From Leptobrachium leishanense (taxonomy: Eukaryota; Chordata; Amphibia; Anura; Megophryidae), in the NCBI GenBank assembly GCA_009667805.1, contig CM019063.1, positions 57,954,881 to 58,018,880 on the forward strand: DNA of 64,000 nucleotides. The letters are read 5' to 3'. The notes beneath the pieces are model-generated. The model was not told the DNA's origin. It did not search any database and saw only the letters and a list, made by a program, of their open reading frames with translations. Position numbers and translations under genes: made by a program. How positions within the stretch are numbered: the stretch's first letter is position 1; each line of letters begins with the position of its first letter. Below, piece by piece: positions 11,501 to 23,954 of this stretch.

Positions 11501-14500
11501 CTATTCAAATTGATGGAAATCAGTGCCCATAGCACAGATGGCACTGTTTCTGTGCCAAACTAACCATTGGGCCAGGCTATCGACAACTGTTTTTAATAGA
11601 GGGCATCCAACTCTATATAAATACATGGTGAAATCAGTGGCCCAACGGCATTTAAACCCTTTAAAAACATCAGTTACTTATTCAAATTTATGGGAATTGG
11701 TGCCAATGGCAGTGTTGGCACTATTTCTGTGCCAAACCGACCATTGGGCCAGTGTAACGAAAACAGTTTTTAATAGAAGGCATCCAATTCTATATATAAA
11801 TTCATGTTGAAATCAGTGGCCCGACAGCATTTAACCCTTAAAAAAAGTTACTTATTCAAAATAATGAAATTTGTTGGCCTGGCACGGTTGTCACTGTTTT
11901 TTTGTGCCAAACTGACCATTGGGCCAACATAATGACAACTGTTTTTAATAGAGGGCATCCAACTCTCTATAGATCCATGGTGAAATCAGTGGCCCAATGA
12001 CATTTAACCCTTTAAAAACTAGGGATGCACGATACCACTTTTTTAAGACCGAGTACGAGTACCGATACTTTTTTTCAAGTACTCACCGATACCGAGTACC
12101 GATACTTTTATTTTATGTCATGTGAACGCTTTCCAATAAGAACAGACCTCATATAAAAATGCCTCCAGCTCTCATTGATTATGCCCCCAGCTCTCATGGA
12201 TATGCCCCAGTTCATGGATATGCCCCAGTTCATGGATATGCCCCCCAGCTCTCATGGATATGCCCCCCAGCTCTCATGGATATGCCCCCCAGCTCTCATG
12301 GATATGCCCCCCCAGCTCTCATGGATATGCCCCCCCCAGCTCTCATGGATATGCCCCCCCCAGCTCTCATGGATATGCCCCCCAGCTCTCAGGATATGCC
12401 CCCCCAGCTCTCATGGATATGCCCCCCAGCTCATGGATATGCCCCCAGCTCTCATGGATACGCCCCAGTTCATGGATATTGCCCCCAGCTCTCATAGATA
12501 TGCCCCTCAGCTCATGGATATGCCCCCTCAGCTCATGGATATGCCCCCTCAGCTCATGGATATGCCCCCCCAGCTCATGGATATGCCCCCCAGCTCATGG
12601 ATATGCCCTCCAGCTCAGTGTGTGTATGTGTATATATTATTACAGCAGGGTGTGGGAATTATATCGCCCGACGCCCGTTATATGAAGATCCGGGCACTGG
12701 ACAAGTAAATATTTTTGAGATGCAGTCCGGCGGGCAAGAAGCCCGCCGGACTGCTCCCAGCACACGAGCGCCATCGGGAAACAAAGCGCGATCATCCATA
12801 AGAGGATCGCACTTTGTACACTGATCGCAGAGAGTTGAAGGAACGCCCACTCTCACGGACGTTCCTTCCTCTCTCTCACGGAGCGGCATGATGAGGGGAG
12901 GGGCCGGAGCTACGGTGCTTGCACACAAGCTTTCGATCCACACTCCCCATCCTGCACCACTTCTATACCCGCCGAGAAGCATGAATATGGAACGGGGTGT
13001 CTGGTAGGACGTTTGGGGGGGTTGCAGAGGCTGCCTGATACAAAACAGACCCTGTGTCCAGGTGAGCAGCTCTGCCACGCAATATGCCAAGCAGCCCTTT
13101 CCGTTTATTGTCAGGAGGGTGGAGCGGGATCTCCTCGGGTATAGTAAACAGAAAGCGGCGCTGGCACAGGGATAAAAGCGAGCAGCTCGGAGGCCGTGGA
13201 AATGCCTTACCCAAAGAGGATCTGAGTTAACCCTTGCCACTGTGCCCTTTAAATGCCCAAATCACTAGGTCAAACGAGGTTCAGTATTTTCCTGGCACAC
13301 AAGGCTGGCCACGAGGCAGCGGGCACTCAGCATGGAAATACCCCGTCTAGATTATAGGAGAGGGGGAAAAAAAAAACATGTCCACATTCACTGTATGGCA
13401 TGTCCACATTCACTGTGGGCATTATCTGGTCTGAGGTCTATATCTGTGAGCATTATAAATTATGTGCACGCTGTTAAGAAAAATAATTTCAACAAAATAG
13501 TGTTTAGAGGTCTTTATTCTTATCAGGACAAGTAGATCGTCCTACCACTTAGTCCGTTGGACAAGTAGATATTTTTAAAATTTACACACACACACACACA
13601 CTCTATCGGCATTCGGACAGGCACCTGTAGCTCTCCGTTCATACTTACCATCCTGAGAGACACCGGTAAAGTTTCCGCGTGTGCGCTTAGTTGGAAGGCC
13701 CCCAGGAGCGATCACCCACGTGAAACTTTACCGGCGTCGCTCAGGATGGTAAGTATGAACGGAGAGCTCCAGGTGCCTGTCCGAATGTCGATAGAGCATT
13801 CGGACAGCCGTCCTATCGACATTCGGACAGGCACCTGGAGCTGCTCTCTGGGTTCATACTTACCTTCCTGAGCAACGCCGACAAGGTCTTTGCGCGTGCG
13901 CTCGTTGGAAGGCCCCAGCAGCGATCACACGTGGGAGTCCCTGGTGATCGCGGCTGGGGGCCTTCCAACGAGCGCACGTGCGGAAGCTTACCGGCGTCAC
14001 TCAGGAAGGTAAGTATGATCGCGGAGAGCAGCTGCAGGGCCTGTCCGAATGCCGATAGAGCATTCAGACAGCGCGCCCCAGCCCCTCGATGCCGGCTCAA
14101 TGCTGGCTTCCGGTATCGGGGAAATATTGGGGGCACTGCACGAGTACCATGTACTCCGGCAGTACCCGGTATCGGCACTGATACCGATACTAGTATCGGT
14201 GCAACCCCATTAAAAACATCAGTTACTCATTCAAAACAGTAAAAATAAGCACCCATGGCAATAGTTGCACTGTTCGTGGCAAACCATGGGGCCATTTGGG
14301 GCCAAGAGACAATAGTGTTTGATAGAGGGCATCCTCCTCTATATAAATCCATGTTGAATTCAGTGGCCCAATGGCAATTAACCCTTTAAAAACATCAGTT
14401 ACTTATTCAAAACAGTAAAAATCAACACCTTGGCACAGTTGCACTGTTTTCGTGGCAAACTTGCCTTTGGGCCAGGCTGAAGACAATTGTGTTGATAGAG

Positions 14501-17500
14501 GGCATCCTCCATATATTAAATCCATGTGGATTCAGTGGCCCAAATGCAATTAACCCTTAAAAACATCAGTTAACTTATTCAAAACAGTAAAAATCAACAC
14601 CTTGGCACAGTTGGCACTGTTTTCGTGGCAAACTTGCCTTTGGGCCAGGCTGAAGACAATTGTGTTTGATAGAGGGCATCCTCCTATATATAAATCCATG
14701 TTGAATTCAGTGGCCCAATGGCAATTAACCCTTTGAAATCATCAGTTACTTATTCAAAATAGTAAAAATCAACACCTTGGCACAGTTGGCACTGTTTATG
14801 TGGCAAACTTGCCATTGGCCGCCAGGCTGAAGACAATTGTGTTTGATAGAGGGGGCATCCACCCTATATAAATCCATGTTGAATTCAGTGGCCCAATGGC
14901 AATTAACCCTTTAAAAACATCAGTTACTTATTCAAAATAGTAAAAATCAACACCTTGGCACAGTTGGCACTGTTTTCGTGGCAAACTTGCCATTGGGCCA
15001 GGCTGAAGACAATTGTGTTTGATAGAGGGCATCCACCTCTATATAAATCCATGTTGAATTCAGTGGCCCAATGGCAATCAACCCTTTGAAAACATCAGTT
15101 ACTTATTCAAAACAGTAAAAATAAACACCTTGGCACAGTTGGCACTGTTTTCGTGGCAAACTTGCCATTGGGCCAGGCTGAAGACAATTGTGTTTGATAG
15201 AGGGCATCCTCCTCTATATAAATCCATGTTGAATTCAGTGGCCCAATGGCAATTAACCCTTTAAAAACATCAGTTACTTATTCAAAATAGTAAAAATCAA
15301 CACCTTGGCACAGTTGGCACTGTTTTCGTGGCAAACTTGCCTTTGGGCCAGGCTGAAGACAATTGTGTTTGATAGAGGGCATCCTCCTATATATAAATCC
15401 ATGTTGAATTCAGTGGCCCAATGGCAATTAACCCTTTGAAAACATCAGTTACTTTTTCAAAACAGAAAAAAATCAACACCCATGGCACAGTTGGCACTGT
15501 TTATGTGGCAAACTTGCCATTGGGCCAGGCTGAAGACAATTGTGTTTGATAGAGGGCATCCACCTCTATATAAATCCATGTTGGATTCAGTGCCCCAATG
15601 GCAATTAACCCTTTGAAATCATCAGTTACTTATTCAAAAGTAAAATCAACACCTTGGCACAGTTGGCACTGTTTATGTGGCAAACTTGCCATTGGGCCAG
15701 GCTGAAGACAATTGTGTTTGATAGAGGGCATCCTCCTCTATATAAATCCATGTTGAATTCAGTGGCCCAATGGCAATTAACCCTTTAAAAACATCAGTTA
15801 CTTATTCAAAACAGTAAAAATCAACACCTTGGCACAGTTGGCACTGTTTTCGTGGCCAACTTGCCTTTGGGCCAGGCTGAAGACAATTGTGTTTGATAGA
15901 GGCATCCACCTATATATAAAACCATGTTGGATTCAGTGGCCCAATGGCAATTAACCCTTTAAAAACATCAGTTACTTATTCAAAACAGTAAAAATCAACA
16001 CCTTGGCACAGTTGGCACTGTTTTCGTGGCAAACTTGCCTTTGGGCCAGGCTGAAGACAATTGTGTTTGATAGAGGGCATCCTCCTATATATAAATCCAT
16101 GTTGAATTCAGTGGCCCAATGGCAATTAACCCTTTGAAATCATCAGTTACTTATTCAAAATAGTAAAAAATCAACACCCATGGCACAGTTGGCACTGTTT
16201 ATGTGGCAAACTTGCCATTGGGCCAGGCTAAATTTGACATTGTTTGGTAGAGGGCATCCACCTCTATATGAATCCATGTTAAAATCATTGGCACAATGGC
16301 AATTTACCATCTAAAATCAGGTTTTTATTGAAACTTTACATACTTGGAATTCAACCGAATCAGAAACCAACTTCCACGAATAAGTAACTGGCCGAATAAG
16401 AAACTAACTTCAGCCTCGTCTTATCTGCCGACATTTTCTATGTTTTCCTCCAAGATCTTAGAACATCTGGTCTAGAACCGGCTCATTGGATTCCTCGAAC
16501 CCAACTCCCTAATTGACCCACCCCAGTCCGGCTTTCACTCCCACCACTCTACCGAGAGCAATGTGACTAATGACTCGGTGGCTGCTAAAGCCAGAGGTCA
16601 CTACTCTCTGCTTATTCATAATTTTTCGGCTGCTTTTAACAGAGTCACCCTCTCACTTCTATTCATCAAGTTCCCCAAACTTGGTCTAGGTGGCACTGCT
16701 CTCTCTTGGTTCTTTTCCTATCTCGGTAATCGATCTTTTAGTGTCTTCTTCGCTGGGGTCTCTTCACCCGCAGGTACCTCTCTGTCCCTCAGTGCTGTGT
16801 TCTGGGTCCCCTCCTCTTCTTGATCAATACCACCTCTCTCGGTGATCAAATTGATTGGAGTGCTGGGTCCCTTCTTTTCAATTTTCAATACCGCTGCCTA
16901 CATCTCCTCCCTTATTAGCGGGTATGTTCCCTCCCGGTCACTTCACTCTGCCAATGATCGTTATTATCAGCGCCTCGTACCCGCACCCCCAACTCGCACC
17001 TTCAGGACATTTCCCAAGCTGCCTCTCTTTATGGAACTCCTACCCCCACAACCTTAGACTCTCCCTGTGCCTTCAGTCTTTATCTCAACGCAATACTTTA
17101 GAGACGTCTATCATCTCACCCCATGATCCACCCCATTGCACCTCTCCTGATCTATCACCCACGCAGACCCCATGCACCTCATTGCTTCTCATACTGTATT
17201 TACCCTCCTCTCAGTGCATCGCGTCACTCCTCTTACATTGTAAGCTCGCTAGAGCAGGCTCCTCTTCTGACATTGTTCTCAATGTGTCAGAATCGTTTGT
17301 TTTGTCCTACTTCATTGTACAACTCTATGGAATTTGATGGCGCTTTTTTCAAATAATTGTAACTTCAATTTCTGTGTCCGGTAGATAAAAACTTGGATAA
17401 TCCAGGAGAAGCCGCCGAGCAGTTCAAGCTGATCCACGCCGCTTACGATGTCATTAGTGACCCCCAGGAAAGAGCCTGGTGAGTAGAGATTACGTATTCA

Positions 17501-20500
17501 GCAGTCGAGTAAGCTATTTCAAACTGCTCTATTGCGTATCGCTCGGAACTTGCGAACTTTTGAATGCAAGTCTTGTAGAACCAAGGCAGAACCAATCCAA
17601 TGTCTGCGTTATGCGAGAATGCTTGCTACTGCGAGCGTTCTGAGAGCGGATGATGCCAGCACACAGAGCATGCTGACATCGGGCCCTATTCCGTGCCGCG
17701 CGCTTAAATGGAGACGCTGACTGGGAAAGCCTGCGTGAGTATCACCTCCTGGAGTCCATCGGCGTCTATGGAAGTTTGCCCTTCTGGACCGCGAGCCCTG
17801 TGCGATCTCTCTCGCGCCGTTGGTGTCAGACTAGGAACTATTTGTCCGAGTGTCACGCTGCTCGCGGCCAGAAGTGGCGGATCGGGCCACAGTTCCCGCC
17901 GTGGGATGAGAGGGGAGTATCGCATTTATAGGGGGGGTTTTGGGGGCGACATGATTTTGCAAAAGTGGAATCATTTAACACCAGCTGTTAGGTGTAGCTA
18001 AAATTTTGCCTTGCGCATCCTGGGGGTAATTAGCGCTAGCACTTTGTAATACCTTACTTATCAAAGCGCTAATTACTGATTGCGCATCCTATACTTAACA
18101 CGGGGAGCGCAAAGTACAGTAAGCTCGCGGAAGCTAGCGCAATCACCAATGCACTTATTTATTTTTTACGGGTTTAGTGTTAGGAAGGTAATATGTGCGG
18201 CATGTGTTAAAGTCACTTAACCTAACGGTATCACTTACTCAGCCAAACGCTATGGTTAGCATTCACTATGGAATAGTGCCATTCATTGGTTAACCATCTG
18301 GTGACTGCCAGACAGGGTATTTAAATCCCGGTTGCTTGGTGATGTATGTGTGGATGGAAAACCTCCTATGATTCACACAACGATTTCTGCCAAACGACAC
18401 CGGAGAGTGCACTTCATTCAGCCATATCACTTCCATAAGCTGTAACTAGATTAATTGTGCATTACAAACAAAAACACATTATAAAACACATGCTGCTGGT
18501 TCTTTTCTTTTTCTGAAGTAATTGCATGTAAAAAGGAAAAGTAAAAAAATAGTTTTTTATCTCTTGATTCCGCTTTGTGTATTTTTCCCTTGATGCAACA
18601 TTTAACAAAATCTTATGGCGAGTTTTACTTTGTGGCAGTGCTTTGTCTTCTACAGTTTTTAACAGTTAATGGGGTAGAGGAGGGCATGTTTAGATAAGGC
18701 TATTGCGTTATACACGCTACCTGAGATAAGAGCTGGCAGCTGAATGAGCTATGACAGGGAGCTTCAAAGACTTCTTATCTACCCCTGGTGATATCCTTTG
18801 AATACATTCCACACGATACAATGTTGTTAGTCAGTGACCCATAGATTCCATTCTATGACCAAAGCCACAAAGTGAGGAGCAAGTGATGAAAAGATGCTGT
18901 GGGGGGGAGGGGCGTTTACAACACAAAATATCACAAAAAGGGCATTTCATTTTTTTGGTGGTAGTGGCCCTTTAATAAGATAAAGTGGCCGAGGTGTGCA
19001 CTGTGTCCGTTTAGGGCACATGGGATAGAATTTTCAAAGAAAAGGATTTTGAGTTAACTTTGTGTATGCTAGATATTGGTGTATAAATCCATAAGGCTGG
19101 TGTCAGACGAGCGTACTGTTCATGTCCTTGATGGCGCCTAAAAGTACATCCGTGATAGCATGACAGAAAGCCCATCGGAGATCAACACACGAAGTACGTC
19201 TGCACTGAACTGCGGACACACAACGGCCGCGGCCCACGGACGCAAGGCAGGCAAGAACGTACAACCCCTAGAATGGCCTCACAAAGTGCGCTGCGTCCGC
19301 AACGTCTGCATAGCTTTGTGTGTGAGTGATGGAACGTGGTCAGACGGACTGCATTTATACGTCCAGCATTTTTCACGGACAAAATGGTCTTGCTTTATTA
19401 TTTATTTTCCCTGCTACATCCGTCAAAATATACGTCAGTGAAAAAAAATGGACTGTGTGGCCATTACTGCGTCTTCCGTACTGACGTACGTCCGTGTGCA
19501 CAGACGTACAGTCCGTAGAAATCACCTTCGTCTGACCCTAGCCTTATCTGTGCCCCATCAATGCATCCTAATCCTGGCTAATAGCAGAGACAAACTAAAC
19601 AATGATGACTCTCATTAATCTTTTGATTTTATAAGAATTTTTTTTATATATATATATATATATTTTTACTTTACTGAGAGGGTGGTGGATACAAGGAACA
19701 GCCTTCCGGTAGAAGTGGTAGAGGCTAAAACAGTGATTGGGTTTAAGCAGGCATGGGATAAGCATAAGGCTATCTATGGCAATAAAATCGTTTGTCCGTC
19801 GCCGCGCATCCGGTTTCTGTTGGCTGCGCGCGCAGCCAACAGAAGCCTGATGCACCGCTTCAAACAAACGCTGGATCCGCACGCAACCTCTACCCGTCAG
19901 CCGCACGCGAATCCAGGAGAGCAGGATGCGCACGCAGCAGCCAGGTAGAGGCTGCGCGCATCCTGTAGAGCCGGATGCGCACGCAGCAGCCGGCTATGGG
20001 CTGCGTGCGCATCCGGCTCTACAGGATGCGTGCGCAGCCTATAGCCGTCTGCTGCGAGCGCATCTGGCTCTACAGGATGCGCGCGCAGCCTCTACCCGGC
20101 TGCCGCGTGCGCATCCTGTTCTCCTGGATGTGCGTGTGGCCGACGGGTAGAGGCTGCGCGCGGATCCAGCGTCTGTGAGCTGGGGGCAAATATACTCATG
20201 TGAGCTGGGGTCAATTCTACCCATGTGAGCTGGGGACAAATATATATATATCTATCCATATGTGCTAGGGGCTATATATATATATATATATATTATACCC
20301 ATGTGTGCTGGGGCAACATATATATACTAGGGCTGTGCAATTAATTGCAATCGCAATCGAATCGCGATTTCCGACCCTGCGATTTCTAAATCGCATAAGG
20401 CTGCGATTTTCGGCTGTTAACTTCCGGCGGCGGCATGGTGCATTGAGCGCTCGCAGGGGGGACCACGTGACGAGCCGCGTTCTCGCAACTCGTCACATGG

Positions 20501-23500
20501 TTCCCCCAGGCGAGCGCCCAAGCTCCATGTGCCGCTGGAAGTTAACAGGGAGCCGAATGCGCGGTGCACAGAACACAGCGGCGCACAGAGGTGAGCTGCG
20601 GCGCAGTATCCACGTGCTGGCGCAGTATCCAGGTGCTGGGGCAGTATCCACGAGCTTGGACAGTATCCATGTACTGGGGCAATATCCATGTACTGGGGCA
20701 ATATCCATGTGCTGGGGCAATATCCATGTGCTGGGGCAGTATATCCCTGCGCTGGGGCAGTATATCCCTGCGCTGGGGCAGTATATCCCTGCGCTGGGGC
20801 AGTATATCCTGCGCTGGGGCAGTATATCCCTGCGCTGGGGCAGTATATCCCTGCGCTGGGGCAGTATATCCCTGCGCTGGGGCAGTATATCCCTGCGCTG
20901 GGGCAGTATATCCCTGCGCTGGGGCAGTATATCCCTGCGCTGGGGCAGTATATCCCTGCGCTGGGGCAGTATATCCCTGCGCTGGGCCAGTATATCCATG
21001 TGCTGGGGGCTGGCTGTATATCCATGTGCTGGGGGCTGGCTGTATATCCATGTGCTGGGGCAGTATATCCATGTGCTGAATACTGAATACGTTTAGAATG
21101 TATGTAGCATGTTTGAAAAAGCAAAAACAATTGGCTAAATCGCAAATAAAATCGCAATCGCAATATTCATTCAAGAAATCGCAATATGATTATTTTGTCA
21201 ATATTGCACAGCCCTAATATATACCCATGTGAGCTGGGGGCAATATATATTCCCATGTGAGCTGGGGGCAATATATATTCCCATGTGAGCTGGGGGCAAA
21301 TATATATAAACCCATGTGAGCTGGGGGCAATATATATATATCCATGTGAGCGGGGGGCAATATATATATCCATGTGAGCTCTGGGTCAGAAACTGGGTGC
21401 GATAAACAGCCACATCATTGGGATCACTGGGCAGCCATATCCTCTACAACAATAGACTGCCCTCCGGGCAGGCTTTACACCTAGTCCTAAATAAAAGATA
21501 AATCCAGGGAAAGTATCCATATAATTACCTTGACCTACAAAGCTCTCACTAACTCAGCTCCCCACTACCTGTCCTCCCTAATCACCAAATACACCCCGGC
21601 CCGCTCCCTAAGATCAAACCGTGACATGTGCCTAGCTTCCCCCCGCATCACCTCTTCCCATGATAGACTGCAGGATTTCTCACGCCCAGCCCCCATACTC
21701 TGGAACGCTCTCCCTCGTACACAAAGGCTTTCCCCTAAAGTCATTCCTATTTAGAGAAGCCTACCACCTGACGCAACCAGCCCGCCACTCTCACCTTGCA
21801 GCCCGCCACTCTCACCTTGCAGTCCTCTCCTGTTTCCACCCCCAACCCTTCTATATTGTAAGTTCCCATGGGAATAGGGCCCGCATTTCCTCCTGTACTG
21901 GTTTGTCAAAATATTGTTCAATGTATTGTAACCCTGTCTATATTGTGCCCATTGTAAAGCGCTGCGGAATATGCTGGCGCTTTATAAATAAAGATTAATA
22001 ATCTTCCGACATTTTCTATGTTAGGGGTTGCTTGCATGCTGTGTTCCATTGAAATCTAACATGGCGTCTGTGTTCTCGATATGTTGGATGTATGGGATAG
22101 GTTTATTAACCTTCCAGTGTAATATTGAGCTTTTTGTATCTTCATGACAAAGGGCTATAGTTGTAAAAGCCATACGTGTATCCGGGGAAGTCTTCTCGGT
22201 CCAGCAGTGCCCATTATTTTCCTGCTTGAGTCGTCGGTATTCATTAGCGGTGCCCGTGACGATATTATGATGCCCCACAGGCGAGTCTGATGGATTCACT
22301 GGCATCTCCCATATGCCTTATCCATAAACTCTGCAAGTTGCTCATGAAGGCTCCTGGGATAATTGATATAAATGGTATTATCTCGGTACAATGCTAAAAC
22401 AAGGTTCTCCTCTTCACCTCTTGCTATTTCTTTCAGGTATGATAACCATCGAGATGCCCTGCTGAAAGGAGGGGTGGACGGGGAGTACCATGATGACAGT
22501 CTGGATCTGCTGCAGTATTTTACCGTCACCTGTTACTCTGGTTATGGCGACGATGAGGAGGTAACCGTACAGTTACTTGTTCATGGACTGTGTTTTCTCC
22601 ACTTTTTAAAAAAGGGGGGAAAAAATGCAAAACACTATTCGTAAACAAGAAACCCTGCCGCATGTTCTGAAAGTGATACTCCACGCATTGTGGTGACACA
22701 TAAATATCAAATGGTCTTATTGTATTTTTTTTTTTTACCCCAGTTTTATACTCTTGTGTGCAAAAATGACGATGCTTGTGGTCTAGGAGAAAGGGCAAAG
22801 CATGCACCATTTTTGTGCTTTGTCATTCAGTTCTGTGCTTTCTCATAATCTGCGCTGTCTTTCAGGGGTTTTACACGGTGTACAGGGGCGTCTTTGACTT
22901 GATCGTCAAGGAAGAAATGGAGAGCAAGGTGGACAGTGAAGACGTGGAAGAATTCCCAACATTCGGAGACTCACAGAGTGACTATGACACGGTACGTTAC
23001 ATATTTGGCGGAGAGGGGTTCCCATGGGGCTAATTCCTTTTTAATGGATTGGTGTCAAGGACCCTTTTGTCGTGAAGTGAATTAAGTACAGTTTTCCTTG
23101 CGTGGTTTCTAAGAGCAAAGCTCTCAATGCTAGGTAGCTTCAGGGTGATGACACGTAGCTCCGTCTAAGTAACACTTTGACCTGTCCGTCCTGTGCTGCT
23201 TATCCCAGGACCCCCTAAAACCAGCATATTCCCCCAAATGCTCTTTGTGATTTGAATCCAATAAAAATGTCTTAACCCCTTTAATACTGAGATCACGTAT
23301 AGACTATCAGTAACAGACACAGCAGCCAGAAATCACGTAACAGAATCTGAAGCTATGCTGTATCATTGCAAACGTTTGCATATTTATTGCAGAATAATGT
23401 TGTTTGCATTTGGGCTCCAGAAGGTGCCCTTACAGTTTTGGCACTGTGAGCATGATGCCGAGGTGCTAACACTTTTTAAAAGCATCCGGGTAATGTCTCT

Positions 23501-23923
23501 TAAGGGATATTCACAATTTATCACACACAAAGCTCAGAACTGCAGTAACTCCTTTTGACCAATAGATGGCGACACCTTCCGTTTTTTTTTTTTTTCATCC
23601 GTCGGGAAATTGCGCTCGTAAAACCGAAGCACAAAAATGCGCGGAAAGTACCGTTGCGCGCAGAAATCAGTGTGCGCAATGTAATTTTTAATGCGAGTCC
23701 TGCCAAACAGGTTATCCCCGTGAGGAATACATTGAGAATATTACCAAATATTTTGACTGTAAAATTGGATTTTCAAAAAAAGAAAAAAACGCTGGCGCCT
23801 GACAATTATTTTATTATTTTTTCATTTATTTATTTTTAAGCAATCGAGTAGTGAAGTGGTTAAAGAGATAAAACATACTGGGCCCTATTACATTCTTAAC
23901 GCAAAAACGCACGCTAAACGTGT

Positions 23924-23954
<31 letters not shown>

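Larger units (their letters stand above)
12020..14209. mobile_element. hAT element 'B', inverted relative of element A
   Basis: Ends TAGGGATGCACGATACC and GGTGCAACCCCA, flanked by a perfect 8-bp duplication TTAAAAAC (12012-12019, 14210-14217). Its left end is the reverse complement of the right end of element A (including the GACCTCATATAAA-type subterminal stretch), so the two lie in opposite orientation. The interior has a 21-24-bp array (12158-12615), an unrelated insertion-like segment (about 12698-13576, flanked by 19-bp direct repeats TGGACAAGTARATATTTTT), and two GC-rich palindromes (13594-13800, 13801-14060). No transposase. Confidence 0.9.
3647..16419. mobile_element. Giant 12.8-kb foldback DNA transposon with satellite arms
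   Basis: The element starts ACGAGGCTGAAGTTAGTTTC and ends with the exact reverse complement. It is flanked by a perfect 9-bp duplication, CTTATCTGC, at 3638-3646 and 16420-16428. Removing element plus one duplication restores a continuous repeat tail (GGTTCTTATCTGC joined to CGACATTTTCTATG). The outer about 150 bp are unique terminal inverted repeats. Inside them the arms become inverted arrays of a 175-bp satellite, about 20 copies left and 16 right. The core holds a truncated L1/Tx1 element, and two hAT elements inserted later. A 9-bp duplication with very long inverted repeats suggests a Mutator-like (MULE) non-autonomous element, but no transposase is visible, so the superfamily is inferred. 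Confidence 0.88.

Noticed and set aside
13640..14020. U1 snRNA gene or pseudogene
   Set aside because: Only the ten-base ATACTTACC(T) 5'-end match is present; the following sequence does not fold or read like U1.
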